From: Patiriisocius_A hiemis
Lineage (GTDB): Bacteria; Bacteroidota; Bacteroidia; Flavobacteriales; Flavobacteriaceae
DNA: 64,000 nt
Assembly: GCF_031846325.1 (NCBI RefSeq)
Contig: NZ_JAVRHZ010000005.1
Coordinates: forward strand, 142,884 to 206,883
Reading direction: 5' to 3'
The notes under the pieces are model-generated. The model did no database searches. It saw only the letters and a program-made list of their open reading frames with translations, and was not told the DNA's origin. The translations under genes and the position numbers were made by a program. Below are positions 9,174 to 17,699 of this stretch, one piece after another; the stretch's first letter is position 1; each line of letters opens with the position of its first letter.

Positions 9174-10427
9174 CTAGTCTTTAGGAGTTAATGAGAGCAA
9201 TACTAGTTCTATTTTGGTATTAGAAACTTCTAGTATTTTTATAATAAAGTTATCTATTTCTATAAGCTCTTCAGGGTTTGGAATTCCTTCAGTTTTATTA
9301 ACTATAAGCCCTCCTAGTGTTTCATAATTTTCACTTTCTGGAAGGTCTAATTTGTAGGTTTCATTAAGATAATCTACTTCGTGCCTAGCCGAAAATTTAA
9401 ATTCATCTTCTCCTAGTTGCTCTTCTATTAAGTCTGGAGAATCGTGTTCATCTTCAATTTCACCAAAAAGTTCTTCAATAATATCTTCTACAGTCATAAT
9501 ACCCGAAGTCCCTCCGTATTCGTCTATCACTACTGCTATGCTCTTTCGTTTTTTTATAAGAATGTTAAGTACGTCTTTTGCTAACATAGTTTCTGGAACA
9601 AATACAACCGGCATTAGCACTTTTTTTACGCTAGCTGGTTTTTTAAACAGCTCAAAAGAGTGCACATACCCCAAGATATCGTCTATATTTTCTTTATAAA
9701 CTATTATTTTTGAAAGTCCCGTTTCTGTAAAAATCTTGCCTAATTCTTTAGGAGTTATCGAAATATCAACAGCCACAACTTCGGTACGAGGCACCATGAC
9801 TTCTCTAGATTTTACTTCGGAAAAATCTAATGCATTTTGAAATATTTGTATCTCGCTATCAATTTCTTCGGTTTCTTCAACCGTGTCCATTTGCTCACTT
9901 ATATAATTACCTAACTCTAGTTTACTGAAACTGAGTTGAACAGCATCTCCTTCGGTCTTAAAAAACACCTTAAGTACTAGGTCTGAAATCCAGATGACAA
10001 ATTCAGAAATAAATGAAAACAGAACATAAAAAAAGTAGGCAGGGATAGCAAAAATCTTAACTAAGTTGTTAGCATAAATCTGAAAGAAAACTTTTGGTAA
10101 AAACTCTGCAGTTAATAAAATTATTAAAGTAGAAATTACTGTATGAATAACTAGTCCTGTAAAACCATCTATTTCTATATACTTCATTAATAAGTCTCCC
10201 ATAAAGAAACCATAGACAACTAAGGCAATATTATTACCCACCAGCATCGTGGCAATAAATTTTGAAGGACGCTTAGTAATACGTTGCAGTATTTTTGCTA
10301 GAAAATCGTTTTGCTTTTTCTCAATCTCAATATGTATCTTATTGGAGGATACATACGCTATTTCCATCCCAGAAAAAAAGGCTGAGAAGAGCAAACTTAT
10401 GATTATAATTATGATACTGAAGTCCAA
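9174..10427 (-). CDS. CNNM/CBS-domain membrane protein (CorC/HlyC family)
   Basis: A 417-residue protein with an N-terminal DUF21/CNNM membrane domain (several helices up to about residue 190; FFSGMEIAYVSSNK near the start), a tandem CBS pair (about residues 205-320, including REVMVPRTEVV and VVIDEYGGTSGIMTVEDI) and a C-terminal CorC/HlyC domain. Relatives are linked to divalent-cation efflux, and gliding protein GldE of Flavobacteriia belongs to the same architecture. Without gld neighbours I do not call it GldE. It lies between the small membrane protein and the PpiD-like gene in the envelope operon. Confidence 0.9.
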   Translation of the reverse strand: MDFSIIIIIISLLFSAFFSGMEIAYVSSNKIHIEIEKKQNDFLAKILQRITKRPSKFIATMLVGNNIALVVYGFFMGDLLMKYIEIDGFTGLVIHTVISTLIILLTAEFLPKVFFQIYANNLVKIFAIPAYFFYVLFSFISEFVIWISDLVLKVFFKTEGDAVQLSFSKLELGNYISEQMDTVEETEEIDSEIQIFQNALDFSEVKSREVMVPRTEVVAVDISITPKELGKIFTETGLSKIIVYKENIDDILGYVHSFELFKKPASVKKVLMPVVFVPETMLAKDVLNILIKKRKSIAVVIDEYGGTSGIMTVEDIIEELFGEIEDEHDSPDLIEEQLGEDEFKFSARHEVDYLNETYKLDLPESENYETLGGLIVNKTEGIPNPEELIEIDNFIIKILEVSNTKIELVLLSLTPKD

Positions 10428-10525
10428 GATTGTTTATAAAACAAATTTATAATAGTAGCCTTTCCTAAATCTTAAGAAGTTATTGACCAATATTATGATT
10501 AACTAATTTAATCATAATAAAAATA

Positions 10526-10726
10526 CTATTTTTTATCGTTGCGGTTTTCTAATTTCTTACGGAAGTTTCTTTTAAAGAAGAACATAAAAAGAGCTACTAC
10601 TATAAAAAAGGCAAATAGATAAGCTCTGTTTCTGTTGGTATCCCAGTTTGTATATACTAAATAAGCCGAAAATAATGCCATAACGATGTATGCATATTCA
10701 AAAAGGCGATATATTTTACTTCCCAT
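10526..10726 (-). CDS. Small two-helix membrane protein
   Basis: A 66-residue protein with two predicted transmembrane helices (about residues 10-26 and 34-51) and a very basic C-terminal tail (KRNFRKKLENRNDKK). The start overlaps the end of the LptC gene by 11 nt, showing tight coupling within the envelope operon. I do not recognise a named family. Position suggests a role linked to LPS export or the neighbouring CNNM protein, but that rests on context alone. Confidence 0.75.
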   Translation of the reverse strand: MGSKIYRLFEYAYIVMALFSAYLVYTNWDTNRNRAYLFAFFIVVALFMFFFKRNFRKKLENRNDKK

Positions 10727-11285
10727 TGTTTTCTTGTTCTATTATTTGCACTCCTTGGTTATTTCGAGACAAAAAGTTAGTGAATTCTTGATTAGAATCA
10801 AAACGAGCTCCATCATTAAAGGAGCCATTTTTAAATTTTATTTGATACGGCTTGTTAGTAAACACCCATTGGTTGCGTTTGTCCCAATAGAGTTGTTCTG
10901 CTCTAAGAACTGTGCTATCGCTCATTTTCAATACAACATTTTCACGCAAATCTATTAACTCTGTATTAATGAAATTAATTGCGTAATCTGAGGTTATAGT
11001 ACTCTTTTTATTCTCTTCGTCCCAAAATCTAACCTCAACTCCCTTTGGGAATTCTTGATAGCCAAATTCAAAATTAGAGTAGTCTTTAAGCTCTGGAGTG
11101 ATTAAGTTATATACTACTCTACCCGAGTCTGTATATTTTAAATTAATGTTTTTGCCTTCGGCAAGTGGCGCATTATCTGTAATAGATAGCCGCTGTATAT
11201 TTTTTTTATTTCCCTCACAAGCAAAAAGCGTGATGACTAAAAAAATAGTCATCACGCTTTTACTTATATATAAAAGGTTTTTCAT
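10716..11285 (-). CDS. lptC: LPS export ABC transporter periplasmic protein LptC
   Basis: A 189-residue protein with an N-terminal hydrophobic segment ending LFACEG (a possible lipobox; Cys23), followed by a beta-rich OstA/LptC-type domain with repeated strands such as VVYNLITPEL and KGVEVRFWDE. LptC bridges the LptBFG transporter and LptA in moving lipopolysaccharide across the periplasm. Bacteroidota LptC proteins have this length and often a lipobox-like start. It lies 2 nt after the TPR gene, inside the envelope operon. Confidence 0.85.
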   Translation of the reverse strand: MKNLLYISKSVMTIFLVITLFACEGNKKNIQRLSITDNAPLAEGKNINLKYTDSGRVVYNLITPELKDYSNFEFGYQEFPKGVEVRFWDEENKKSTITSDYAINFINTELIDLRENVVLKMSDSTVLRAEQLYWDKRNQWVFTNKPYQIKFKNGSFNDGARFDSNQEFTNFLSRNNQGVQIIEQENNGK

Positions 11286-11287
11286 CC

Positions 11288-12649
11288 TTATAGGTTAGGG
11301 ACTCTTACGCTACCACCAACCCAACAGTTAAAGCTAACTGTTTTTCCAGCCATTCCTTGATTAAAAATATCTGACTTTGAAGGTGCTCTTTGTCTATAGC
11401 TACTTGCAGCAGCTCTTGCGTTACTTGCTAGTGAAGCATCTACTCTTGCAGCTCTATCTGCAAAGTTTGCTGCTTTCCAGTTTACTGCTCTTTTCTCAAA
11501 AGGTGTACTTCCACAACTGTTTGAGCTACTAGCAATCATTTGTGCTATTTTTAAATAGGCAATCCCAGCAGATGGCTTAACTTCTAACATTTTGTTGTAA
11601 AAGTTTCTAGCAGTACTAAAGCTTCCTTTTTTACGTGCACTTTCTGCTAATCTATAATAGATATCTGCTTTTTTATTTGGGTTTGTTTCTAAATCTACTG
11701 CTTGGTTATAGTACTCGTTTGCTTTTGAAGAATTTCCTTCTTTTTGTGCAATATTTCCTAAGTACAATAATGTTCTAGCAGATGGCTCTAAAACATTTAA
11801 TTGCTCAACCAATCTAACAAATAATGGCGTTTCACAGTCCTTACCATTTAATCTACCTGCTGCGATACGCAACCAGTTAATGTCGCCTTTCTTTTCATCA
11901 AATTGCTTTTCGTATAATGGAATAAGGTTGTCACAATCTGCTAAACTTCCTAGCAACGAGTTTATACTTCCTTTAATTTTACCATAGCTTTCTAGGTTTT
12001 TCTCAACAGCATTTAGCTTCTTCTCTTCCTTCTTATCTAATGCAGTACCATTTTCTTGCTTTTCTAGCAATTGTTTTAGGATTGCAGCCATATCATTTTC
12101 TTTCCCTTCAATCTTATCGATAAGAATATCGTTTAATTCAAAGATGTCTTGTAAATCTTTTTTACCAGACTCTTGCAATTCTATTGCAAGTCTAAAGTAA
12201 GTATAAACACCTTTTGGGCTTGTAAAATTTTCTGGATCTTGTTTTTGAGCTTTGTCAAAAGCAGCAAACTGCTCTTCTTTAGTACCCATATCATTATCAT
12301 ACATTGCTTGTGCAATGTCTCCTAATACATCTCCCTCTTTTGTTTTAGATGGGTAATGTTGTAGTCTAAGCTCATAGTTTTTAATCAACTTGGGCAACAT
12401 TGATTTATCACCATTTTTAATAAAATGCTTAAACATTTTTTCTCCATATTGGTATGTAGCTAAGCTGTACTTTGGGCACTCTGTCACTACTTTATCGTAA
12501 TGCTTAATTGCCTCGGTATAATTTTTTGCTTTGGCTGGTTCTACAAATAAAGAACCTGTGATAGTACAATCATCAGCCATTTGAGAAAAAGCTGAGTTTC
12601 CAATTGTCATCGCTAGTACTGCGAGTACTAAAATTGCTTTCCTTTTCAT
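11288..12649 (-). CDS. Secreted TPR-repeat protein
   Basis: Starting at the ATG at 12649 gives a 453-residue protein with a signal peptide ending NSAFSQ. Several tetratricopeptide repeats are visible (for example ARTLLYLGNIAQKEGNSSKANEY in two adjoining helices, then ADIYYRLAESARKKG). The first region has KNYTEAIKHYDKVVTECP. TPR proteins act as protein-interaction scaffolds; this one should be periplasmic or at the outer membrane. It lies 22 nt after the outer-membrane protein gene and just before lptC. The longer reading frame to 12706 overlaps the upstream gene and would precede the signal peptide, so it is rejected. Exact function unknown. Confidence 0.85.
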   Translation of the reverse strand: MKRKAILVLAVLAMTIGNSAFSQMADDCTITGSLFVEPAKAKNYTEAIKHYDKVVTECPKYSLATYQYGEKMFKHFIKNGDKSMLPKLIKNYELRLQHYPSKTKEGDVLGDIAQAMYDNDMGTKEEQFAAFDKAQKQDPENFTSPKGVYTYFRLAIELQESGKKDLQDIFELNDILIDKIEGKENDMAAILKQLLEKQENGTALDKKEEKKLNAVEKNLESYGKIKGSINSLLGSLADCDNLIPLYEKQFDEKKGDINWLRIAAGRLNGKDCETPLFVRLVEQLNVLEPSARTLLYLGNIAQKEGNSSKANEYYNQAVDLETNPNKKADIYYRLAESARKKGSFSTARNFYNKMLEVKPSAGIAYLKIAQMIASSSNSCGSTPFEKRAVNWKAANFADRAARVDASLASNARAAASSYRQRAPSKSDIFNQGMAGKTVSFNCWVGGSVRVPNL

Positions 12650-12671
12650 TGTATTAGTGTTTATTATTGTG

Positions 12672-13913
12672 TTAATCATAGTATCGTTTTTCAAACCATC
12701 TATCATTCAATGACAGACTTAAAAATGCATTAAAGAAATTCTCTTGTACCAATCCAGCATTCTTTGTTCCTCTTCTTCCAACTTCTAACCCTAGGTTAAT
12801 ATTTGAGAAAATTCTCCCTACTGGCACTCCTACTCCAAAAGATATGCCAAACTCATTAATATCCTCGCCGTTGATGTTTAAGCCAGATTCTTCAAACCTA
12901 ACTCCTGCTCTATATACCACTCTTTTCCAATAGTTACCAATAGCGTTGTAATTAGGAATATAAAACCCTCCTAAACGATATTTTGCTGCATCATTAAAGG
13001 TCACATTTTCAATTTCAAATGTTTGGTTAGAAAAGTTACTTGTTTTTTGGTCTGTATATTCTGCTCCAACAAACCATTTTTTTGGTTTCCCTATTCCAAG
13101 ACCTACAGTAAATTGAGAAGGAAAAGTAAATTCTGAATCTTCTACATCCACATCTCTACTATCTATTGGTATATTTCCTGTATTACTAACAAATATAGTT
13201 CCTATCGTCCTTGAGTTTTCTGAAGTAAAATTAGTTTCTGGTGTGTAGGTAATTGATCCTGAAAATTCAAGGTTTTCTGAAACCATAGTTCTGTATTGCG
13301 CCCCAAAATTTAAACTCAATCCAGAAACATTAGACCTGTTGGTTTCTTGTGTTCCCCTTTCAATATCTGCAATTGTTGTAACAGAGGTGTTTTCAATTCT
13401 TCCAAAATTATAATCTGCATCTACACCAATACTGAAACCTTTAAATATTTTAGTACCTAGTGCAAGAAAAACCCTATTAAGGCCTCCTTCACCGTTATAT
13501 TGAGTAGTGCTATCATCACCTTCATCTAGAATACTATACCCAACAGATGTGTAGGGTAATACACCAAAGCTTGCCCCAACACCTTTTGCTATTGGAATTC
13601 CTATTGCTAAGTAATCAAATGAAGTAGTTTGTAGCTTTTGTGTTTCGTTGTCCGTTTTTTCTGTATCTCTCTCGTGGCTTGCACTTATTGAATAATTAAC
13701 TAAGCGTAGTTCTGAAAGTCCAGCGGGGTTTTGAAGATTTAAATGAATACTATCTGAGTGCACACTTATGCCCCCCATAGTTCTATTTTCTGCAGTACCT
13801 CTAAAGTTTAACGATCCTATTCCATAAAAAGAATAAGGTGATGTGGTTCCTTCTTGTGCCACCGAAATACTTGAAATAAGTATAAAAAATCCTACTAATA
13901 TGCGTTTCAACAT
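12672..13913 (-). CDS. Outer-membrane beta-barrel protein (FadL/OmpP1-like)
   Basis: A 413-residue exported protein (signal peptide ending SVAQ) rich in alternating strands, with SPYSFYGIGSLNFRG after the signal and a C-terminal LSLNDRWFEKRYYD strand. This layout matches Bacteroidota outer-membrane proteins related to the OmpP1/FadL transport family. The ATG at 13913 overlaps the coaX stop codon by one base (TGATG), so it is translationally coupled. In the operon it precedes the TPR protein and LptC. A ligand cannot be named. Confidence 0.75.
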   Translation of the reverse strand: MLKRILVGFFILISSISVAQEGTTSPYSFYGIGSLNFRGTAENRTMGGISVHSDSIHLNLQNPAGLSELRLVNYSISASHERDTEKTDNETQKLQTTSFDYLAIGIPIAKGVGASFGVLPYTSVGYSILDEGDDSTTQYNGEGGLNRVFLALGTKIFKGFSIGVDADYNFGRIENTSVTTIADIERGTQETNRSNVSGLSLNFGAQYRTMVSENLEFSGSITYTPETNFTSENSRTIGTIFVSNTGNIPIDSRDVDVEDSEFTFPSQFTVGLGIGKPKKWFVGAEYTDQKTSNFSNQTFEIENVTFNDAAKYRLGGFYIPNYNAIGNYWKRVVYRAGVRFEESGLNINGEDINEFGISFGVGVPVGRIFSNINLGLEVGRRGTKNAGLVQENFFNAFLSLSLNDRWFEKRYYD

Positions 13914-14641
13914 CAATCTTTATTATGTTCTAAAATGTAGTGTAAACCTTCTAACAGAAAATTTGAGTTCGCAAAGATGTCATTTTTTAAGCTATCTCGC
14001 AAAAAATGAGCATCTCCACCTGTTAAAATAACTGTTAAATCGTCGTATTTTTCTCTATATGAACGAATAAAGCCTTCAATTTCAAAAATAACACCATTAA
14101 TAACTCCAGAATGTATAGCATTATTGGTACTATCTCCAATAACTCCATCTGGTGTTTCTTTATCTAATAAAGGTAAGTTTGCAGTAAATGCTTCTAACGA
14201 TTTATATCGTAAGCCAATACCAGGTGCAATAGCACCGCCATAGTACTCATTTTTTGATGAAAGAAAATCGTACGTAATACAACTCCCTGCGTCTATAAGT
14301 AAACAATTAACTTTAGGGAATTGTACTGCAGCCGAAGCCACAAGTGCAATTCTATCTACCCCTAATGTCTTAGGTGTGGCATATTTATTAGTAAAAGGGA
14401 TTTTTGTTTTATGATTTAATTCTAAAACCGAATAGCTTTCTTTTAAAAAAAGAAGATCTTTCTTATTGAGGTTTCCAACCGAGGAAACAATACATTTTTT
14501 AATGTTTGGATACTGCTCACGTATTGCTACTAGTGCATTAGTAAAAGTTTCTTTTGCAGAAATGTCTTTGTACTCAAGCTTATTTGCTTTAAATACTGCA
14601 ACCTTTACTCGTGTATTCCCAACATCTATTATTAAATTCAT
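13913..14641 (-). CDS. coaX: Type III pantothenate kinase
   Basis: A 242-residue ASKHA-fold kinase with the family motifs: phosphate-binding loop IIDVGNTRVK at residues 4-13, TLGVDRIALV, and LLIDAGSCITYDF, followed by GGAIAPG. CoaX phosphorylates pantothenate, the first step of coenzyme A synthesis, and is the usual form in Bacteroidota. It is the first gene of the minus-strand operon that continues through outer-membrane and LPS export functions, a pairing common in Flavobacteriia. Confidence 0.95.
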   Translation of the reverse strand: MNLIIDVGNTRVKVAVFKANKLEYKDISAKETFTNALVAIREQYPNIKKCIVSSVGNLNKKDLLFLKESYSVLELNHKTKIPFTNKYATPKTLGVDRIALVASAAVQFPKVNCLLIDAGSCITYDFLSSKNEYYGGAIAPGIGLRYKSLEAFTANLPLLDKETPDGVIGDSTNNAIHSGVINGVIFEIEGFIRSYREKYDDLTVILTGGDAHFLRDSLKNDIFANSNFLLEGLHYILEHNKD

Positions 14642-14738
14642 TTCGGCTTAAAGACGATAAAAATACAACTTCATTTCAATACTTGTGTTACTAGACCATT
14701 AAATGAAAAACAAAGAACAAATTTTTATTGAATTATAT

Positions 14739-14768
14739 TTTGCAAAAGCTAAAATAGATTTATATTTG
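14739..14768 (+). promoter_or_regulatory. Promoter of tRNA-Phe
   Basis: TTTG at 14739-14742 and TATATTTG at 14761-14768, separated by 18 nt, match the Bacteroidota -33/-7 consensus. The tRNA starts 15 nt downstream of the -7 element, as expected for a short leader. Confidence 0.8.
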
Positions 14769-14782
14769 CATCCGCTTTGCGA

Positions 14783-14855
14783 GGTACCTTAGCTCAGTTG
14801 GTAGAGCAAAGGACTGAAAATCCTTGTGTCCCTGGTTCGATTCCTGGAGGTACCA
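14783..14855 (+). tRNA. tRNA-Phe (anticodon GAA)
   Basis: A 73-nt cloverleaf. The acceptor stem GGTACCT pairs with AGGTACC, the D-loop is AGCTCAGTTGGTAGAGC, the anticodon loop CTGAAAA has GAA at 14816-14818, and the T-arm contains GGTTCGATTCC. The discriminator base is A at 14855. The CCA end is not fully encoded in the DNA. A promoter lies directly upstream and a strong terminator directly downstream, so it is transcribed alone. Confidence 0.97.
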
Positions 14856-14863
14856 CAAAGTTT

Positions 14864-14892
14864 AAACCCACTCAGTTTGAGTGGGTTTTTTA
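14864..14892 (+). terminator. Terminator of tRNA-Phe
   Basis: An 11-bp perfect stem (14864-14874 with 14878-14888, AAACCCACTCA/TGAGTGGGTTT, 3-nt loop) is followed by a run of T residues 9 nt after the tRNA end. Confidence 0.9.
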
Positions 14893-14901
14893 ATTATATG
14901 A

Positions 14902-14930
14902 AAAACCCCAAAGAAATTCTTTGGGGTTTT
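14902..14930 (-). terminator. Terminator of the small minus-strand gene
   Basis: Near-perfect palindrome AAAACCCCAAAG ... CTTTGGGGTTTT (14902-14913, 14919-14930) lying 3 nt after the stop of the 73-residue gene on the minus strand. It could also act as a second terminator for the tRNA. Confidence 0.85.
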
Positions 14931-14933
14931 AAC

Positions 14934-15155
14934 TTATGCTGCCTGTCTTCCTTTAAGGCGTTTTTCTATTTTTTGTTTTATTACTGTTAAACGCTTCATT
15001 AAGTCCATTAACTCTGCATCTTTATTTTCTTTGTAGATTTCGTTGATTCCAAGAATCAACTCTTTAACTTTTCTAGAAGCTACAATTCTATCACTAGTAG
15101 TTTTAAAACTTGTAGGCTTTTTTTCAAACTCAAGAGCTTCTTTTATTATATCCAT
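14934..15155 (-). CDS. Small hypothetical cytosolic protein
   Basis: A 73-residue charged protein with no signal or membrane segment, predicted to be helical (MDLMKRLTVIKQKIEKRLKGR at the C-terminus looks like a coiled coil). It has its own terminator and a -7 element TACTTTTG upstream, flanked by an inverted repeat, so it is a single-gene unit under possible repressor control. I do not recognise the family. Confidence 0.75.
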   Translation of the reverse strand: MDIIKEALEFEKKPTSFKTTSDRIVASRKVKELILGINEIYKENKDAELMDLMKRLTVIKQKIEKRLKGRQAA

Positions 15156-15176
15156 GTTCTAAAATTTATTTTTACA

Positions 15177-15203
15177 TCACATACAAAAGTATAAGATATG
15201 TGA
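15177..15203 (-). promoter_or_regulatory. Putative promoter with flanking operator palindrome
   Basis: The minus-strand -7 element TACTTTTG (15191-15184) lies between the arms of an inverted repeat TCACATA (15177-15183) and TATGTGA (15197-15203). The dyad straddling the -7 box is placed as a repressor operator would be. No regulator is identified. Confidence 0.45.
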
Positions 15204-15364
15204 GATTAATTTAATTTGCTCGTATACAGCATTTTAAAAAATTACTGCTGTATTTAATGGGCTAATATAGTATTGTTTAATTACCAAACAACGCATTTAA
15301 GGAAAAATTTAACACAGATTGTTTTATATTTATCGTATATGGCAATTAACTAATCAAAACTAAA

Positions 15365-16117
15365 ATGAATAAACTAATTTTCTTTTTATTCCTAACGTTA
15401 CCCTTTACAATAAACTCTCAAATTCTTAATGCAGAATCCCTCCGAAAAGTGACAGACACCTCGGGATGGTCTGGTGCTGCAAGTGTAAACTTTGCGCTTA
15501 AGAGAAATGCAAACGACTTTTTTACAATCTCAAGCAACATTCATCTTCAATATAAAATGAACAAACACCTTGTGTTGTTTAAAAATGATATTGCTTTTCA
15601 GAAAATAGAAGGAAATAAATTTGAAAATAGCGGTATCCAGCATATAAGATACAATTATAGGTTTCATCCCAAAATTGCTTGGGAGGTTTTTGGGCAAGCG
15701 CAGTACAATAAAGTTACGCTTATAGACTTTAGAGGTCTTCTTGGCATAGGACCTCGATTTAAACTTACCAATTCAGAAAAATACAAACTCTACCTTGGTA
15801 CATTAATAATGTATGAACATGAAGAAGTTGCAGATGGTATTACACCTATACAGCGAGATTTTAGAGGAAGCTCTTATTTTTCATTTAGCCTCTATCCTAG
15901 CGATAGAATAAGCATTGTAAGCACAACTTATTATCAACCCAGACTAGATGCATTTAGTGATTTTAGGATATCCAGTCAGTCTTCATTGCTTATAGACCTT
16001 TTTAAAAATTTTGCGTTTAAAACTACATATACATTTATTTATGATGCATTACCCGCCGTTGGAATACCAAACTCTCAATACGACTTTACCTCTGGCGTAG
16101 CATATACCTTTGATTAA
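15365..16117 (+). CDS. DUF481-type outer-membrane protein
   Basis: A 250-residue protein with a signal peptide (ends INSQ) and a series of amphipathic beta strands (GWSGAASVNFALKRN, HIRYNYRFHPKIAWEVFGQ) typical of DUF481 salt-induced outer-membrane barrels. It stands alone between the small gene and the arsenosugar-type locus. The -7-like sequence TATATTTA at 15325-15332 deviates from consensus at the last base. Function of the family is poorly known. Confidence 0.8.
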   Translation: MNKLIFFLFLTLPFTINSQILNAESLRKVTDTSGWSGAASVNFALKRNANDFFTISSNIHLQYKMNKHLVLFKNDIAFQKIEGNKFENSGIQHIRYNYRFHPKIAWEVFGQAQYNKVTLIDFRGLLGIGPRFKLTNSEKYKLYLGTLIMYEHEEVADGITPIQRDFRGSSYFSFSLYPSDRISIVSTTYYQPRLDAFSDFRISSQSSLLIDLFKNFAFKTTYTFIYDALPAVGIPNSQYDFTSGVAYTFD

Positions 16118-16229
16118 CGCAAACAAACTTCTGTAAGGTTTCTTTTTAAAATAAGACTACTTGGCTATATTTACGTTTTGTAGCAAACCAAACATTGCTA
16201 TCTTACGTACTTATAATATATATACTTTT

Positions 16230-16559
16230 ATGTCATACTACGACCCTAAAGACCTTAGAAAATTTGGTAATATAACAGAATGGAGCGAAGAACTAGGCTC
16301 CAAATTTTTTGACTACTATGGTAAAGTCTTTGAAGAAGGCGCTCTTACCGCAAGAGAAAAATCTTTAATCGCCCTTGCCGTTGCTCACACAGAACAATGC
16401 CCCTATTGTATAGATGCATATACTAAAGATGGCTTACAACGTGGTGTAACCAAAGAAGAAATGATGGAGGCAATACATGTGGGAGCGGCTATAAAAAGTG
16501 GTGCTACCCTAGTACATGGTGTCATGATGATGAACAAAGTAAATAAACTAGACGGATAA
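16230..16559 (+). CDS. AhpD-like arsenosugar-associated peroxidase-like protein
   Basis: Starting at ATG 16230 gives 109 residues, MSYYDPKDLRKFG, of the carboxymuconolactone decarboxylase/AhpD fold. Redox motif CPYC at residues 57-60 is preceded by Glu56-Gln pattern VAHTEQ, and a helical C-terminus ends HGVMMMNKVNK. This matches the small AhpD-like protein repeatedly encoded beside radical SAM ArsS (TIGR04169-type). The longer frame from TTG 16161 overlaps a promoter-like TACGTTTTG and is rejected. It is the first gene of the locus, 72 nt before arsS. Its biochemical role is unproven; thiol redox chemistry is likely from the CxxC. Confidence 0.85.
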   Translation: MSYYDPKDLRKFGNITEWSEELGSKFFDYYGKVFEEGALTAREKSLIALAVAHTEQCPYCIDAYTKDGLQRGVTKEEMMEAIHVGAAIKSGATLVHGVMMMNKVNKLDG

Positions 16560-16631
16560 CGTTTTAACAACCATTACTTATCCTCAAGCAAAACTATTAA
16601 CAAAAAGAGTATCCGTTTACGGACACAATTT

Positions 16632-17699
16632 ATGGGAAAACTTAAAACACAAAGCTTACAAAAAAGAGATAGTGATTTAGCTCAATCTAATAGACAACTA
16701 GAAATTCTCTCTAATGGAATTTTTAAATCTGGTGAGTTGCCCACTTTCGCAAAAAAAATAAAAGAAACAAATCAGTTTCCCTTACGTCCTAAAAAGCTTG
16801 AAATACTACAAATTAACGTTGGGTATATGTGTAATCAGGTTTGCGAACATTGTCATGTAGATGCTGGTCCAGATCGTAAAGAGATTATGACATGGGAGAC
16901 CATGGAACAATGCTTAGAAGTAATTAGAAACACAGGAGCGCACACTTTAGACTTAACTGGAGGAGCTCCAGAAATGAACCCTAATTTTAGACGTTTTGTA
17001 GAAGAAGCTAGTAAAGCAGGAATTAAAGATTTTATTGTTCGTAGCAACTTAACAATCATTAGAGCCAATAAAAAATACTACGACTTACCAGAATTCTTTA
17101 AAAAACATAACGTACATGTAGTAAGCTCCATGCCGCATTGGACTCGAGGCAAAACAGATAAGCAACGTGGCGAAGGTGTTTTTGATATGTCCATAAAAGC
17201 ATTACAAGAGTTAAATGCTGTTGGCTACGGGATGCCAGATAGTGATCTCCGCTTAGACTTAGTTTACAATCCTAGTGGTGCCTTTTTGCCAGGTGACCAA
17301 GATGCGATGGAAAAGGACTTTAAAAAAGCATTAATGGAAGATTTTGGGATACAGTTTCACAATCTTTTTGCTATTACCAATTTACCTATTGCTCGTTTTC
17401 TTGACTATCTAATTGCTAGTGAAAATTATGAAGACTATATGTATCAATTGGTGGATGCCTATAATCCTGCCGCTGTAGAAAATGTAATGTGTACCAATAC
17501 TATTTCTATAAGCTGGGATGGTTGGTTATACGATTGTGACTTTAACCAGATGCTAGATTTAAAAGTAGCTAGTAAAGTACAGCACATTAGTGAGTACAAT
17601 GAAGATTTATTAAATAACCGAAACATTATAATTTCACAGCATTGCTACGGTTGCACTGCAGGAGCAGGAAGTAGCTGCCAAGGTGCCGTTGCCGAATAG
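16632..17699 (+). CDS. arsS: Arsenosugar biosynthesis radical SAM protein ArsS-like
   Basis: A 355-residue radical SAM enzyme with the 4Fe-4S motif CNQVCEHC (Cys67, Cys71, Cys74) and a Cys-rich C-terminal DUF3641 region ending CYGCTAGAGSSCQGA (Cys338, Cys341, Cys349). In studied relatives ArsS works on adenosylated, methylated arsenic compounds on the route to arsenosugars. Some family members carry selenocysteine in the C-terminal motif; here all positions are ordinary Cys codons. No ArsM methyltransferase is visible in this window, so the substrate source must lie elsewhere or differ. The next gene begins one base after the stop. Confidence 0.9.
   Translation: MGKLKTQSLQKRDSDLAQSNRQLEILSNGIFKSGELPTFAKKIKETNQFPLRPKKLEILQINVGYMCNQVCEHCHVDAGPDRKEIMTWETMEQCLEVIRNTGAHTLDLTGGAPEMNPNFRRFVEEASKAGIKDFIVRSNLTIIRANKKYYDLPEFFKKHNVHVVSSMPHWTRGKTDKQRGEGVFDMSIKALQELNAVGYGMPDSDLRLDLVYNPSGAFLPGDQDAMEKDFKKALMEDFGIQFHNLFAITNLPIARFLDYLIASENYEDYMYQLVDAYNPAAVENVMCTNTISISWDGWLYDCDFNQMLDLKVASKVQHISEYNEDLLNNRNIIISQHCYGCTAGAGSSCQGAVAE

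Noticed and set aside
17640..17699. Possible selenocysteine in the C-terminal motif of ArsS
   Set aside because: Some family members use UGA here, but all cysteine positions are ordinary Cys codons and the gene ends with TAG.
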